Counted from the first letter of the stretch, positions 53,276 to 63,076 are shown. The stretch is 64,000 nt of DNA from Streptomyces diacarni (GCF_003323715.1 NZ_QOIN01000071.1:62001-126000); one strand, 5' to 3'. Numbers and translations: made by a program. The notes: generated by a model not told the origin, from the letters alone.

Positions 53276-54424
53276 TCACCCGCGCGGGTAGGTCCCCTTG
53301 AACAGCACCTCGCCGGGCTGCGGCGGATCGGCGCTGATGCAGGAGGGGTCCACCAGGTAGGCGTCCACCTGTTCCGTGTCACCACCCTGGTGCGGGAGGA
53401 CGACCAGGTAGCCGGAGCGGTTCGCGAAGGTGGCCTCCGGGTCGACGGCCAGCGGGGTCTCCGTACGGCCGAGGGCCTCCCGCACGCAGGAGGGGACGGT
53501 GGTGCCGCCGCCTCCCAGGTCGTCCCGCAGCGTGTTCTCACCGGTGCTGGGGCTCTTCTTGGTGTCGAGCGAGGGGGAGTCGCTCGGCTCCGAGGGGGAC
53601 GGGGCGCTCTCGGTGGGGGAGGACGTCGGCTGGTCGGACAGCAGCCGCTGGACGCGCTTGCGCAACTGATGGTCGTCGCCGGTGCCGCCGGTCTCGGTCT
53701 CGGGGGTGAGGGAGCCGGTGGGGCTCGGGGGCACGCTCGGCGCCCGGCCCTCGGTGAGCGACTTGGCACCGTCCGAGGTGGCCTTGGTGCCGGACGAGTC
53801 GGAGAGCGCCTGGAGGGTGACCGCGCCGAGGGCCAGCACGGCGGCGGAGGCCGCGACCACCAGCACGGCCCTGCGCCGGCGGCGGGCACGCCGGGTGCCG
53901 GCCGCGGCCGCCTCGCGTCCGGGCCCGGCGGCTTTGGGGGCGTGTCCGGGGGGACGGTCGTCTCCCGAGCGACGGGCGGACGTCGTTTCACGTGAAACCG
54001 GAGACTTCACGGTACGGGGCAGCGGGGTCGGCTCGTCCGGCGCTGTGTCACGTGAACCCGGCACCGTTTCACGTGAAACAGCGTCTTCCTCCGTGGCCCT
54101 TTCCTCCGCAGCGCTTTCTCCTGGCGCGTCGGCTTCGCTCTCGTTCTCTTCGGCCCTGTCGGGTTCCGCCCTCGTGCGGGCCTCTGCCGCCAGTGCCGCG
54201 TCGATGCGGACGGCCACACCCTCGGGCATCCGGACGGGGCCGGGGAGCGTACCCAGTGAGGCGCGGATCTCCTCCAGGGAGTCCCGCACCTCGGCGCACA
54301 GGTCGCACTCCCGCAGATGGGCGCGGAGATCGGGTTCACGGTCGAGTGGCAGGACGCCCTCGCTGAGTGCGGAGATCTCGGCGACGTCCGGGTGCCCGTC
54401 GTACGGGAAAGGAGTGGATGTCAT
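53276..54424 (-). CDS. Zinc-type anti-sigma factor of SigM (RsmA-like)
   Basis: A 382-residue membrane protein. The N-terminal anti-sigma domain has the HxxxCxxC motif H36/C40/C43 of zinc-associated anti-sigma factors. A charged, Glu-rich stretch leads to one membrane helix (AVLVVAASAAVLALGAVTL) near residue 200, and an external Ser/Thr/Pro-rich linker leads to a folded C-terminal domain with two Cys. Two perfect parS sites and a degenerate one lie in its coding DNA, each read as (V/G)SR(E/D)T. ATGA overlap with sigM. Confidence 0.92.
   Translation of the reverse strand: MTSTPFPYDGHPDVAEISALSEGVLPLDREPDLRAHLRECDLCAEVRDSLEEIRASLGTLPGPVRMPEGVAVRIDAALAAEARTRAEPDRAEENESEADAPGESAAEERATEEDAVSRETVPGSRDTAPDEPTPLPRTVKSPVSRETTSARRSGDDRPPGHAPKAAGPGREAAAAGTRRARRRRRAVLVVAASAAVLALGAVTLQALSDSSGTKATSDGAKSLTEGRAPSVPPSPTGSLTPETETGGTGDDHQLRKRVQRLLSDQPTSSPTESAPSPSEPSDSPSLDTKKSPSTGENTLRDDLGGGGTTVPSCVREALGRTETPLAVDPEATFANRSGYLVVLPHQGGDTEQVDAYLVDPSCISADPPQPGEVLFKGTYPRG
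53985..53998. promoter_or_regulatory. parS: parS site inside the anti-sigma gene
   Basis: Perfect GTTTCACGTGAAAC in coding sequence, read on the minus strand as VSRET. Confidence 0.95.
54045..54058. promoter_or_regulatory. Degenerate parS-like site
   Basis: GTGTCACGTGAACC, 12 of 14 matches to parS, between two perfect sites in the same gene. It may bind ParB weakly or be a decayed copy. Confidence 0.6.
54066..54079. promoter_or_regulatory. parS: parS site inside the anti-sigma gene (second)
   Basis: Perfect GTTTCACGTGAAAC, 67 bp from the neighbouring perfect site, also encoding VSRET. Confidence 0.95.
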
Positions 54425-55296
54425 GCCTGTCCTCCTCCCTTCGCTGCCCCGGGTCCCGTGGTGCCGTGTGTGGTGGTCCGCGGTGGGTTCCGCGGCCCTT
54501 CTCTCGGTGCTGGGACGGATGCCCCGCTCGTCGGGTTCCCTCCCTTGGTGCCGTTCGTACCCTCCGTGCTCTGCGCACCCTGTGCGCCGTCCCCGGTCCC
54601 GTCGGCGCTCGGGCGCAGGTGCGAGACGAGGGGGAGGAGACGGGCGCGGCCACGGGCGCAGCGGCTCTTGACGGTTCCGACGGCCACCTCGAGCACCTCG
54701 GCGGCCTCCGCGACGGGATAGCCCTGCATGTCCACCAGGACGAGGGCGGCGCGCTGCTCGGCGGGCAGCTGCGAGAGGGCCGATACCAGCTCCCGGTGCA
54801 CAGCGTCACGCTCGACCGGACCGGCCGCCGACTCCTCGGGCTCCAGCAGCTGCTCCAGCCGCTCGGTGTCGTCGGTGGGCGCCGCGCGGCGCGAGGCCGC
54901 CTTGCGGGCGCGGTCCAGGCAGGCGTTGACGGTGATGCGGTGCAGCCAGGTCGTGACGGCGGACCGGCCGCGGAACGTGTGCGCGGCGCGGTAGGCGGAG
55001 ATCAGCGCGTCCTGCACGGCGTCGGCCGCCTCCTCCCGGTCACCGAGCGTCCGCAGCGCCACGGCCCACAGGCGGTCCCGATGCCGGCGGACGAGCTCAC
55101 CGAACGCGTCGGGATCCCCTGCGACGTGCCGGTCGAGAAGATCCTTGTCGGCTGCCTTGTCGGCTGCCTTGTCGGGTTTCTCGCCCGTTGTCTCGTCCGC
55201 TGCCTCGTACCGCTGCCCGGCGTCGGGCGGCGCGGCGCCGCCCCGCCCGACGCCGCCCGTGCGCGGTGGACGGCGCGTCGCGTCGTCGCTCGCCAT
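54421..55296 (-). CDS. sigM: ECF RNA polymerase sigma factor SigM
   Basis: Extracytoplasmic-function sigma factor of 291 residues. Region 2 has DPDAFGELVRRHRDRLWAVALRTLGDREEAADAVQDALISAYRA, then RGRSAVTTWLHRITVNACLDRARK; region 4 has LPAEQRAALVLVDMQGYPVAEAAEVLEVAVGTVKSRCARGRARL. It has a 45-residue charged N-terminal and a 60-residue low-complexity C-terminal extension. GGGAGGG lies 5 bases before the ATG. The downstream anti-sigma gene and trxBA match the sigM locus of mycobacteria. Confidence 0.95.
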   Translation of the reverse strand: MASDDATRRPPRTGGVGRGGAAPPDAGQRYEAADETTGEKPDKAADKAADKDLLDRHVAGDPDAFGELVRRHRDRLWAVALRTLGDREEAADAVQDALISAYRAAHTFRGRSAVTTWLHRITVNACLDRARKAASRRAAPTDDTERLEQLLEPEESAAGPVERDAVHRELVSALSQLPAEQRAALVLVDMQGYPVAEAAEVLEVAVGTVKSRCARGRARLLPLVSHLRPSADGTGDGAQGAQSTEGTNGTKGGNPTSGASVPAPREGPRNPPRTTTHGTTGPGAAKGGGQA

Positions 55297-55382
55297 CGGC
55301 CCTCCCCTCACCCGTCGCCCTCCCCGGGAAGGCGGCACCGGCGGCCTCGGCCGCACCCGTCTCACCCACGGCGGACCGGCCT

Positions 55383-57713
55383 TCAGCTGAGGACCTGGAC
55401 CTCCGTGACGCGACCACGGTAGTTGCCGTCGTCGGAGAGCGGGAGCTTGGTGAGCCACACCAGTACGTAGCGGGTCTTGATCGGCTTCTTCGCCTTCAGG
55501 GTGAGGTGCTCCCCCGAACCGCTGGAGACCTTGCTGAAGCTGCCCAGCGACGACGGCATGGCGGAGACGCTGCTCGGCGCGGCCAGGAAGCTCGCCGAGG
55601 TCTTGCCGGCGAAGTCGACCTTGAGCCGGCTGACCTGACGCACCTTGCCCAGGTCGAGCACGAGCCCGGCACCGGACTTGAGATTGCCGAAGTCGGGGCG
55701 GCCGATGTAGTGGCTGGTCACCCAGGAGGTCCCGGGGTCGCCGTCGATCGCGTTCGGCGCCTTCTCCGGGTTCTCCGAGCCGTCGCCCTGCGGGTCGAAG
55801 TCCTTGACGTCCTCGACCTTGACGGGCTTGCCGGTCTGCGCGGAGGTGTCGTGCGCGTGTACCTGCTTGGTGGGCTTCTTCGGCGGCGGCTCGCCCTCCA
55901 GCAGCGCGTCCGCGACCTGCCAGCTGCCCAGGCCGAGCGCGGCGATCAACAGCGCCGAGACGCCCCACTTGAGGACCTTGCCGGTACGGCCGGGAAGCGC
56001 GGGCGGAGCCGGCGGCTCGGCGCCCGGCCCGTGCGGCGGAACGCGCACCGCGGCCGACCTCACGGCACCGGAAGCCGCGTACGCGCCCTGCTGGTAGGTG
56101 GTGCGCTGGTACGGAGGAGGCGGGGTGAAGCTCTGCTCCGGCGGGCGGATGCGGGGCAGCGCCGAGACGGCCTTGGCCAGCTCCTCGGGGGTGGCGCAGG
56201 GCTGCTCTTGGCGCGAGGCGGTCGCGCCGTCGTTGACCAGCGCCCGCATGGCCAGCGTCGACAGCCCCCGGTGCACGCCCGCGCGCACCTGCTCGGGCGC
56301 GACGAGGGTGCTCAGATCGAGCGAGCCGACACCGGGCAGCCCGTGCGCGTCGTCCTCGTACGGCCAGCGCTGGGTGAGCGCCGCGTACAGCAGCGCGCCG
56401 ATGGCCTCGGTGTCGTCACGCTGCGGGTGGTCGCTGGTGACCCCGCGCAGCGCGGCGTTCACGGCCAGCCCCCGGACGCGGTACTGACCCATGCCGGTGC
56501 GCAGCACACAGGTGGGGTTCAGCCGCAGGTGCGCGAGCCCCTCGCGGTGCGCGGCCGACAGCCCTTGGGCGAGCTGGCCGACGAGCTGGTACGCCTCGTA
56601 CGCCTCCAGAGGACCGCTGCTGAGGAGCTCGCTGAGCGGCACGGCGTCGGGCAGCCACTCGTGGACGACGTAGACGAGATCGTCCTCCTCGACCGCGTCG
56701 AGGACCTGCACGAAGCGCGGGTCGCCCAACAGCGCGGCCGAGCGTGCGGCGGCGAGCACCTGGCGGGCCCGGGAGTGACCGGCCGGCAGCGCGTGCACGC
56801 CCACGGCGCGGCGCAGCTTCTCGTCCACGGCGCGCCAGCTGCTGAACCCGTCGAGGCGGGTGACGCACTCCTCCAGGCGGTAGCGGCGGGCGAGCTTGTG
56901 GCCACTGTGCAGGTCGGGTCCGCGCGTCTCCGCGGACCCTTCGGGGGCCCCGGCCCCCGCCCCGGCTCCGACCTCGGCCTCGGCCCCGGCCCCGGGCCCG
57001 GGCCCGGCCTCGCTCCCGGCCTCGGCGTCAGCCCCGTCTCCGGCCTCGACCCCGGTCCCGGCACCGGCTTCGGTCCTGGCCTCGGCGTCGGTCTCGGCCC
57101 CGGCCTCGGCGTCAGCCCCGGCTCCGGATCCGGCCTCGGTCCCGGACGTGATCCCGGCGTCGGCCTCCGCTCCCGCGTCGGCCTCCGAGCCGGCTGGGGC
57201 CTCCGAGCCGGCTGGGGTGTCCGAGCCGGCTTCGGCTTCGGCTTCCGTTCCGGCGTCCGGGCCGGTTCCCGCTTCCGTTCCGGGGCGGGGGCCCGCTGTG
57301 GGGCTCTGCTCACCGACGTCCGGGGCGGAGCCCTCGGCTCGGGTGTGGGGCGTGTCCTCGGAGTCGGAGCGGTCCACGGACGGGCCTTCCGCCGCGTCGT
57401 CGGGTGTCACGCCGCCGGCGGAGGCAACCTCCGGTGCGTGGTCGGCGTCCTCTTCGGGGGTGTCGCCCTTCTCCGGGGACTCCGCGCCCTGTGTGAGTCT
57501 TTCGGGTGGCGTGGTGTCGGAGGCTTCCGCCTCCGGAGCCGGGTCGGCGGCCGAGGTGCCCGTGAGAGGGGAAGCCACGGCGTCGCGGCTGTGTCCGTTC
57601 GTCGCGTCCGTCGCACCGTCGCCCGTGGCCCCGTCCTGCCGGGCGGTCAGCGGCTTGCCGTTCTCGCCGCTGGTCTCGGCCACGTCGACAGCGGCTGTGC
57701 TCCGTTCCGCCAC
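55383..57713 (-). CDS. Protein kinase-like (pseudokinase) membrane protein linked to MurJ
   Basis: A 776-residue protein. Residues 1-270 are acidic low complexity, including about 120 residues of Ala/Glu/Gly/Asp repeats. A kinase-like fold follows, but the HRD motif is replaced (HLRLNPTCVL) and no DFG is seen (YRVRGLAVN), so it is likely inactive. One membrane helix (VLKWGVSALLIAALGLGSW) precedes an external jelly-roll-like domain (NAIDGDPGTSWVTSHY). In M. tuberculosis the equivalent pseudokinase is fused to MurJ and binds FhaA; here it is separate. Confidence 0.88.
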   Translation of the reverse strand: MAERSTAAVDVAETSGENGKPLTARQDGATGDGATDATNGHSRDAVASPLTGTSAADPAPEAEASDTTPPERLTQGAESPEKGDTPEEDADHAPEVASAGGVTPDDAAEGPSVDRSDSEDTPHTRAEGSAPDVGEQSPTAGPRPGTEAGTGPDAGTEAEAEAGSDTPAGSEAPAGSEADAGAEADAGITSGTEAGSGAGADAEAGAETDAEARTEAGAGTGVEAGDGADAEAGSEAGPGPGAGAEAEVGAGAGAGAPEGSAETRGPDLHSGHKLARRYRLEECVTRLDGFSSWRAVDEKLRRAVGVHALPAGHSRARQVLAAARSAALLGDPRFVQVLDAVEEDDLVYVVHEWLPDAVPLSELLSSGPLEAYEAYQLVGQLAQGLSAAHREGLAHLRLNPTCVLRTGMGQYRVRGLAVNAALRGVTSDHPQRDDTEAIGALLYAALTQRWPYEDDAHGLPGVGSLDLSTLVAPEQVRAGVHRGLSTLAMRALVNDGATASRQEQPCATPEELAKAVSALPRIRPPEQSFTPPPPYQRTTYQQGAYAASGAVRSAAVRVPPHGPGAEPPAPPALPGRTGKVLKWGVSALLIAALGLGSWQVADALLEGEPPPKKPTKQVHAHDTSAQTGKPVKVEDVKDFDPQGDGSENPEKAPNAIDGDPGTSWVTSHYIGRPDFGNLKSGAGLVLDLGKVRQVSRLKVDFAGKTSASFLAAPSSVSAMPSSLGSFSKVSSGSGEHLTLKAKKPIKTRYVLVWLTKLPLSDDGNYRGRVTEVQVLS

Positions 57714-57847
57714 CGTCGTTCCTGCCTCCCCATCCGTAGCGCCGTTTTGCTGGAAACGGCCAAAAACAATTGTGCCTACACCTCGCCGCTATGCACGACA
57801 CGCGGGGGCGAAAGATGGTTGTATACGCCGGTTTCCCCGTCCGGATT

Positions 57848-60217
57848 TCATCGGCCGAGTCTGGCGCGCACCATCCCGAGCATCGCCGTCATTTCCTCGA
57901 TGCGCATGCGCTTCGCCGCTAGGACGAAGACCGCGCCCAAAACGATCCCTCCGCCGGCCAGCGCGGCGATCGAACCGAGGGTGCCGCTGCCCAGGACGCG
58001 CATGATGCCCCAGGCCGCGGCGCCGGCGGCGAGCGTCGCGGGGATGCTGGCGCCGCCGAGCCGCGTGTACGTACGCACCACGCGCCGCCCGTCCAGGTCG
58101 CCGCCCAGCCGGTCGCGCAGCCGGCGCCAGGCGATACCGACACCGGTGAGGTAGGCGAGCCCGTAGGAGGCGGCCATGCCGACGACGGCCCAGCGGGCGG
58201 GCAGCAGCAGGAAGCACAGCGCGGAGGCGGCGGCGTTGACGGCGGCCACTATGACCGTGTTGAAGAAGGGGGTGCGGGTGTCCTCGTACGCGTAGAAGGC
58301 GCGGAGCACGACGTACTGGACCGAGTAGGGGATCAGGCCGATTCCGAACGCCATCAGCATGTAGCCCATGGAACGGGCGGCGTCCACGCCCGCCGAGCCG
58401 TAGATCATGGTGCACATGGGGATGCCGAGCGCCAGGAATCCGAAGGCGATGGGCACGATGGCGACGGCCGAGTTGCGCAGGCCCTGGGAGATGTCGTCCC
58501 GCACCGCCCCGGGGTCGCCGTCGGCTGCCGCCCGGGAGAGCCGGGGCAGCAGCGCCGCCATCACGGAGACGGTGATGATGGACTGCGGCATCGTCCAGAT
58601 GAGCTGGGCGTTGGAGTAGGCGATGTAGCCGGTTCCGGAGTCGCCGCCCTTGGCGGCGGTGTCACCTGCCCAGGTGGACAGCTGGGAGACGACCAGCACA
58701 CCGGCCTGGTTGGCGAGCACGAACAGGATCGTCCACTTGGCCAGCTTGGCGGCCTTGCCCAGACCGTGGCCGCGCCAGTCGAAGCGGGGCCGGATGCGGA
58801 AGCCCGCGGCGCGCAGGTAGGGGATCATCGACAGCGCCTGGACGACCAGTCCCAGCAGGGTGCCGATGCCCAGCAGCCGCACGCCCTCGGGCGGGATGCT
58901 GGCGACGGTCAGCTTCGAGGTCGAGGCGGTCCCGTAGACCCACAGGAACAGGCTGATGGTGGAGATGATGACGACGTTGTTGAGGACCGGCGTCCACATC
59001 ATCGCGCCGAAGCGGCCGCGCGCGTTGAGCACCTGGCCCATCACCACGTGGATGCCCATGAAGAAGATCGAGGGCAGGCAGTAGCGCACGAAGGTGACGG
59101 TGACCTCGTTGGCCGCCGGGTCCCCCGCCAGCTTGACGGACATCAGCCGCACCAGCAGCGGCGCGGCGAAGACGGCCACGACCGCCAGGATGCCCAGCAG
59201 TACGGCGACCAGCGTCAGCAGCCGGTTCGCGTACGCCTGGCCGCCGTCGTCGTCCTCCTTCATCGCGCGCACGAGCTGCGGCACGAAGACCGAGTTCAGG
59301 CCGCCGCCGACGCTGAGGATGTAGAGCATCGTCGGAAGGGTGATGGCCAGCTGGTAGCTGTCACCGAGGGCGGAGGCGCCGAGCGCCGCGACGATCATCG
59401 CGGAGCGGATGAAGCCCGTCAGCCTCGAGACCATCGTGCCGGCGGCCATGATGGCGCTGGACTTGAGGAGGCCACCGCCGCCGCCCTTGCCCCCTGAGGG
59501 CGCGGGAGCTTCTTCCTTGGGGGCGACGGCGTTGAGGTTGACGGTCTGCGCCGACGGTTCCTCGGCGGCTCCCGGCGCTCCGGGCTCCGGCGGATACGGC
59601 TGCGGCGGCTGGGTGGGCTGGGCCCGTCCGGGGTCCTGCTGGGCGGAGCGCACCTGGTTCGCCTGGGGGCTCTGCTGCGCCTGGCGGGTGTGGTGCGGGT
59701 GCTGCCCGTGCTGTCCGTGCTGTCCGTGCTGTGGCTGAGGGTGGCCCTGGTCGCGGTAGAGGTGGGCGAAGGCGTCGCCGGACTGCGGGGCGCCCTGTCC
59801 TGTGGACCGGGGCGCCTGGGGCTGCTCGCCCTGGTAGGCCTGCGCCGCGTACGGCTGCTGGGGCGGCTGCTGTCCGTGTGACTGCTGGTGGGGCCGCTGC
59901 CCGTAAGGCTGCTGGTACGGCGGTTGCCCGTGGGGCTGCTGTCCGTGCGGCTGCTGTCCGTAGGGCGACGGATGGTGCGGCTGCTGCTCGTGCTGCGGCC
60001 GGCCGTGCGGCTGCCCTTCGTAGGGCTGCGTCGCGTACGGGTCCTGGGGCTGCTGCTCCTGGTAGCGCTGCCACGCCTGCGGGTCCGGGTCCTGCGCCGA
60101 GGGGTCCGCGGGCGCGAACGGATCACGGGCGTACGCGTCCTGTGCGTACGGGTCCTCCGGCTGGCCAGAGCCGTCACCGGGCGTCCGGCCCCGGTCACCG
60201 CCATACGGCGCGTTCAT
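57848..60217 (-). CDS. murJ: Lipid II flippase MurJ (MviN)
   Basis: MOP-superfamily flippase of 789 residues that moves lipid II across the membrane for peptidoglycan synthesis. The first 235 residues form a His/Gln/Pro/Tyr-rich cytoplasmic tail with GQQPHGQ and HGQ repeats. The membrane domain starts SSAIMAAGTMVSRLTGFIRSAM and has over a dozen helices, with LPTMLYILSVGGGLNSVFVPQLVRAM and TLLGLVVQALSMIPYLR. The pseudokinase gene lies 134 bp downstream. Confidence 0.95.
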   Translation of the reverse strand: MNAPYGGDRGRTPGDGSGQPEDPYAQDAYARDPFAPADPSAQDPDPQAWQRYQEQQPQDPYATQPYEGQPHGRPQHEQQPHHPSPYGQQPHGQQPHGQPPYQQPYGQRPHQQSHGQQPPQQPYAAQAYQGEQPQAPRSTGQGAPQSGDAFAHLYRDQGHPQPQHGQHGQHGQHPHHTRQAQQSPQANQVRSAQQDPGRAQPTQPPQPYPPEPGAPGAAEEPSAQTVNLNAVAPKEEAPAPSGGKGGGGGLLKSSAIMAAGTMVSRLTGFIRSAMIVAALGASALGDSYQLAITLPTMLYILSVGGGLNSVFVPQLVRAMKEDDDGGQAYANRLLTLVAVLLGILAVVAVFAAPLLVRLMSVKLAGDPAANEVTVTFVRYCLPSIFFMGIHVVMGQVLNARGRFGAMMWTPVLNNVVIISTISLFLWVYGTASTSKLTVASIPPEGVRLLGIGTLLGLVVQALSMIPYLRAAGFRIRPRFDWRGHGLGKAAKLAKWTILFVLANQAGVLVVSQLSTWAGDTAAKGGDSGTGYIAYSNAQLIWTMPQSIITVSVMAALLPRLSRAAADGDPGAVRDDISQGLRNSAVAIVPIAFGFLALGIPMCTMIYGSAGVDAARSMGYMLMAFGIGLIPYSVQYVVLRAFYAYEDTRTPFFNTVIVAAVNAAASALCFLLLPARWAVVGMAASYGLAYLTGVGIAWRRLRDRLGGDLDGRRVVRTYTRLGGASIPATLAAGAAAWGIMRVLGSGTLGSIAALAGGGIVLGAVFVLAAKRMRIEEMTAMLGMVRARLGR

Positions 60218-60255
60218 CGTCGCTACCTACCCCTGCCCCTGCTCGCCCGGATGAG

Positions 60256-62838
60256 TCAACGGTCCACTTTCTCACCCGTGGCCGGGGGGTTGTCGTTTTC
60301 CCGGACGGTGTCGTTCCCGTCCCCGTCCGGGGCGCCGGAGTCCCTGCCGGCGTCTGTCGAGTCGCCTGTCGAGGCACCCGACGAGTCGTCTGCCGGGCCG
60401 CCCGGCGGGCCGTCCGCAGCGTCTCCCGACGCGTCCCCCGACGAGCCACCCGGCGCGTCGCCGTCCCCCGCGCCATCTGACGCGTCGCCGCCGCCGTCAC
60501 CGCCGTCGCCCGGGTCCTTCAGCGGGGCGTCCGGGTCCGGGGCCGGGCCCGACCGCTTGCGCTGGGTGTACATCCTGATGCCGGCCAGCACGATCAGCAG
60601 CACGCCGATCGCGATGACCAGCAGCACGGTGGACGTGATGGAGGTCACGTTCACCTGGAACTTCATGACCTTGCCGTAGCGCTCGCCGTCCTCCGTGTAG
60701 AGCTGGGCGTACACGTAGGCGCGGCCGTTGTTCTTGGCGGTGGTGTCGAACTTGAGGGACTGGGTGTGTTCGCCGTCGACCTTGACCCGCTTGGCGTCCC
60801 CGACGTCCAGGCCGACGCGGCTCGACCGCAGCTCCAGCACGAGCCCGTCGACGCCCTGCGCCAGGTTGTTCTGCACGGTCACGGGGATGGTGGCCTCGCG
60901 GCCCGAGAGCGTGATGCCGGACTTCTTGATGAGCTTGACCGCGCCGCGCAGCTCCAGCAGGTAGTCCTCCACCGCGTTGCGGTAGCTCTTGCCGGCGGAC
61001 GCCCGGCCGCGCCACGCGTTGGAGACCTCACGGTCTATGGCCGTGCTGAACGGCGGCATCACACGTTCGGGGTCGCTGAGGATCTCCTTGAAGTCCTCCA
61101 GGCCGTCCTTGGTCTTGCGGACCTGCTCGAAGGCGGCGGTGGGCAGCTCGCTCTTGCGGAGCGTCGAAGGGTAGGAGGAGGGCGCGGGCATCCGGCGCTG
61201 GGCGCCCCGGTCCGGCTTCGCCTTCGCGGCGTCGGCCAGGCTGCCGGGCGCGGCCCAGCCGCTGTCGCTGAGCGCCTCGACGCCCTCGGCCATCGCCTGG
61301 GCCTGGGAGACGCTCGGCATCCGCTGGGGGGCGACGACGACGCTGCGGGTGCGGGAGGGCACCTGGCCCGCCAGCGCGAGGGACTGGGCGGTGAACTGCT
61401 GCACGGCGCGCGAGGCGGCCCCGGCCCGGGACAGGTCGCCCTCGAAGGCGGTGGACAGCCGCTCGTCGGCGACCAGCGCGGTGTTGCCGCTGCCGATCGG
61501 GCGGGCCGCCGTCGGGCTGTAGGAGAGGCCGGCGTCCCGGACGCTGTCGCTGCGGGCGATCACGTTGTGGGCGCCCGCCGAGGTGGCCACGTCCACGAGG
61601 GAGGAGTCGACGGCGCCCTCGTAGGGCCAGGCGAAGTCGGTGCTCGGTTTCACGTGGAGCACCGTCTCGACCGTGTCCTTGGCGAGCCTGGTGGCCTGCC
61701 CCAGGGAGCTGAGCGCGCCGGGCACCTTCTGGCCGCGGTGCGCCAGCGACGCCAGGTCGGGATCGGCGAACGGGAGGGCGACGACCTCTTTGCCGCGGAC
61801 GGCCTTCTGCAGCTCGTCCAGCCAGCGCTTGGCGTCCTCCTGGCCCTTCCCCGCGACGGTGTCGTCCGGGTCGCCGCCGGGCTTGTGCACCCGGTAGCGG
61901 CCCGCCATCATGTCGACGCTGGCCAGCAGGTCGGGGTCGATGACCCAGGTGACGTCGAGGTCCTTGCCGAGTTCGAGCATCTGCTGGAGCCGCCCGCCGG
62001 GGGCCAGCTCCTCGGCCAGTTTGTCGTCGCGGAAGACCGGGGTCTGCTGTTCGTCGGACTCGGTGCGCGCGGTCACGTGCGGGGTGGAGATCAGCGGCCA
62101 CAGGTAGGCGACCCGGGTGGTCGGGCTGCCGGCCTTCTCCTGCCAGGGCAGGAAGGTGCGGCCGATGCCCAGGATCTGCTCGTAGGGGCGGGAGCGGGTC
62201 TGTCCGGTGAGGGAGACGCCGAGCTGGTAGACGCCGTCGGAGCCCAGGTGGAGATCGCTGACGGGGATCTTCAGCGTGAACGACCGGGTGATGCCGGAGG
62301 CGAGCCCCGACAGCCGGGCGCCGTGCCCGCCGGGGACCTCGGTGCCGTCCGCGCCCGACAGGTACCCCTGGCGGCGGGACGCCTGCTCGATCGCGCTGCG
62401 CGAGCCGAGGCTGGGGCCGATGCGGGGGACGACCTCCAGGCCGCTCAGCGTGGCGCTGCTGGTGTTGGTGACGGTGCCGCTGACGGTGAGGGTGTCGTCG
62501 GCGTCGGGGACGGCGGGCGTGACCTCGTTCACGGAGACGCGGGCGCTGCGGGAGCCGCTTCCTTGGGGCGCTTGGGGCGCTTGGGGCGCTGAGGCTGCCG
62601 CGGGGGTGGCCGTCCCGGCCGCGTGCCCCGCGGTGGCCGTCGTCACGGCGGGCGCGTGGGTGCCGCTCGCCGGGGACGCCTGGGGCGCTGCGGCGGCGGT
62701 GCCCGCGGGCAGGAGGAGGGGCCCCGCCAGAACGGGGAGGGCGGCGAGGAGCGCTGCCGTCCGGTGCCGCCAGCGGTTCGTCCCCCTACGGGCAGGGGGA
62801 GCCTGACTCTCAGCCGCCTCGGCCACGCGCTCGTCCAT
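60256..62838 (-). CDS. DUF6049 family secreted/membrane protein
   Basis: An 860-residue envelope protein of unknown activity. It has an N-terminal signal segment (RTAALLAALPVLAGPLLLPAGTAAAA), a large external region, one C-terminal membrane helix (ITSTVLLVIAIGVLLIVLAGI) and an acidic Gly/Asp/Ser-rich cytoplasmic tail. The M. tuberculosis counterpart lies directly before the murJ gene, as here. The ATG at 62838 (MDERVAEAAESQ) is chosen since the frame before it lacks a signal peptide or a ribosome site. Confidence 0.88.
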   Translation of the reverse strand: MDERVAEAAESQAPPARRGTNRWRHRTAALLAALPVLAGPLLLPAGTAAAAPQASPASGTHAPAVTTATAGHAAGTATPAAASAPQAPQAPQGSGSRSARVSVNEVTPAVPDADDTLTVSGTVTNTSSATLSGLEVVPRIGPSLGSRSAIEQASRRQGYLSGADGTEVPGGHGARLSGLASGITRSFTLKIPVSDLHLGSDGVYQLGVSLTGQTRSRPYEQILGIGRTFLPWQEKAGSPTTRVAYLWPLISTPHVTARTESDEQQTPVFRDDKLAEELAPGGRLQQMLELGKDLDVTWVIDPDLLASVDMMAGRYRVHKPGGDPDDTVAGKGQEDAKRWLDELQKAVRGKEVVALPFADPDLASLAHRGQKVPGALSSLGQATRLAKDTVETVLHVKPSTDFAWPYEGAVDSSLVDVATSAGAHNVIARSDSVRDAGLSYSPTAARPIGSGNTALVADERLSTAFEGDLSRAGAASRAVQQFTAQSLALAGQVPSRTRSVVVAPQRMPSVSQAQAMAEGVEALSDSGWAAPGSLADAAKAKPDRGAQRRMPAPSSYPSTLRKSELPTAAFEQVRKTKDGLEDFKEILSDPERVMPPFSTAIDREVSNAWRGRASAGKSYRNAVEDYLLELRGAVKLIKKSGITLSGREATIPVTVQNNLAQGVDGLVLELRSSRVGLDVGDAKRVKVDGEHTQSLKFDTTAKNNGRAYVYAQLYTEDGERYGKVMKFQVNVTSITSTVLLVIAIGVLLIVLAGIRMYTQRKRSGPAPDPDAPLKDPGDGGDGGGDASDGAGDGDAPGGSSGDASGDAADGPPGGPADDSSGASTGDSTDAGRDSGAPDGDGNDTVRENDNPPATGEKVDR
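61647..61660. promoter_or_regulatory. Degenerate parS-like site in the DUF6049 gene
   Basis: GTTTCACGTGGAGC, 12 of 14 matches to parS, in coding sequence. About 7.6 kb from the nearest perfect site, so possibly chance or a decayed copy. Confidence 0.4.
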
Positions 62839-63076
62839 CCCGTCGTCCGTCGTCGTCGCTTGCTGCTGGGTGCTGCTGGGTGCTGCTGGGCGATGAAGCT
62901 GCAGTACTGGGTCGTGCGTTCTGGATCCCTGATGGTAACGATGTCTCACGGACGGAAGTGCCGCGCCGTCCACCACAAGATCACCACGGTGTCCGCCGGG
63001 TGTCTGCAGGGTGCCCGCAGGGCGTGGACGCCGCCGCCGGGCGGGCACCCGGTGCGGCAACGTACCCTGTGCTGCT

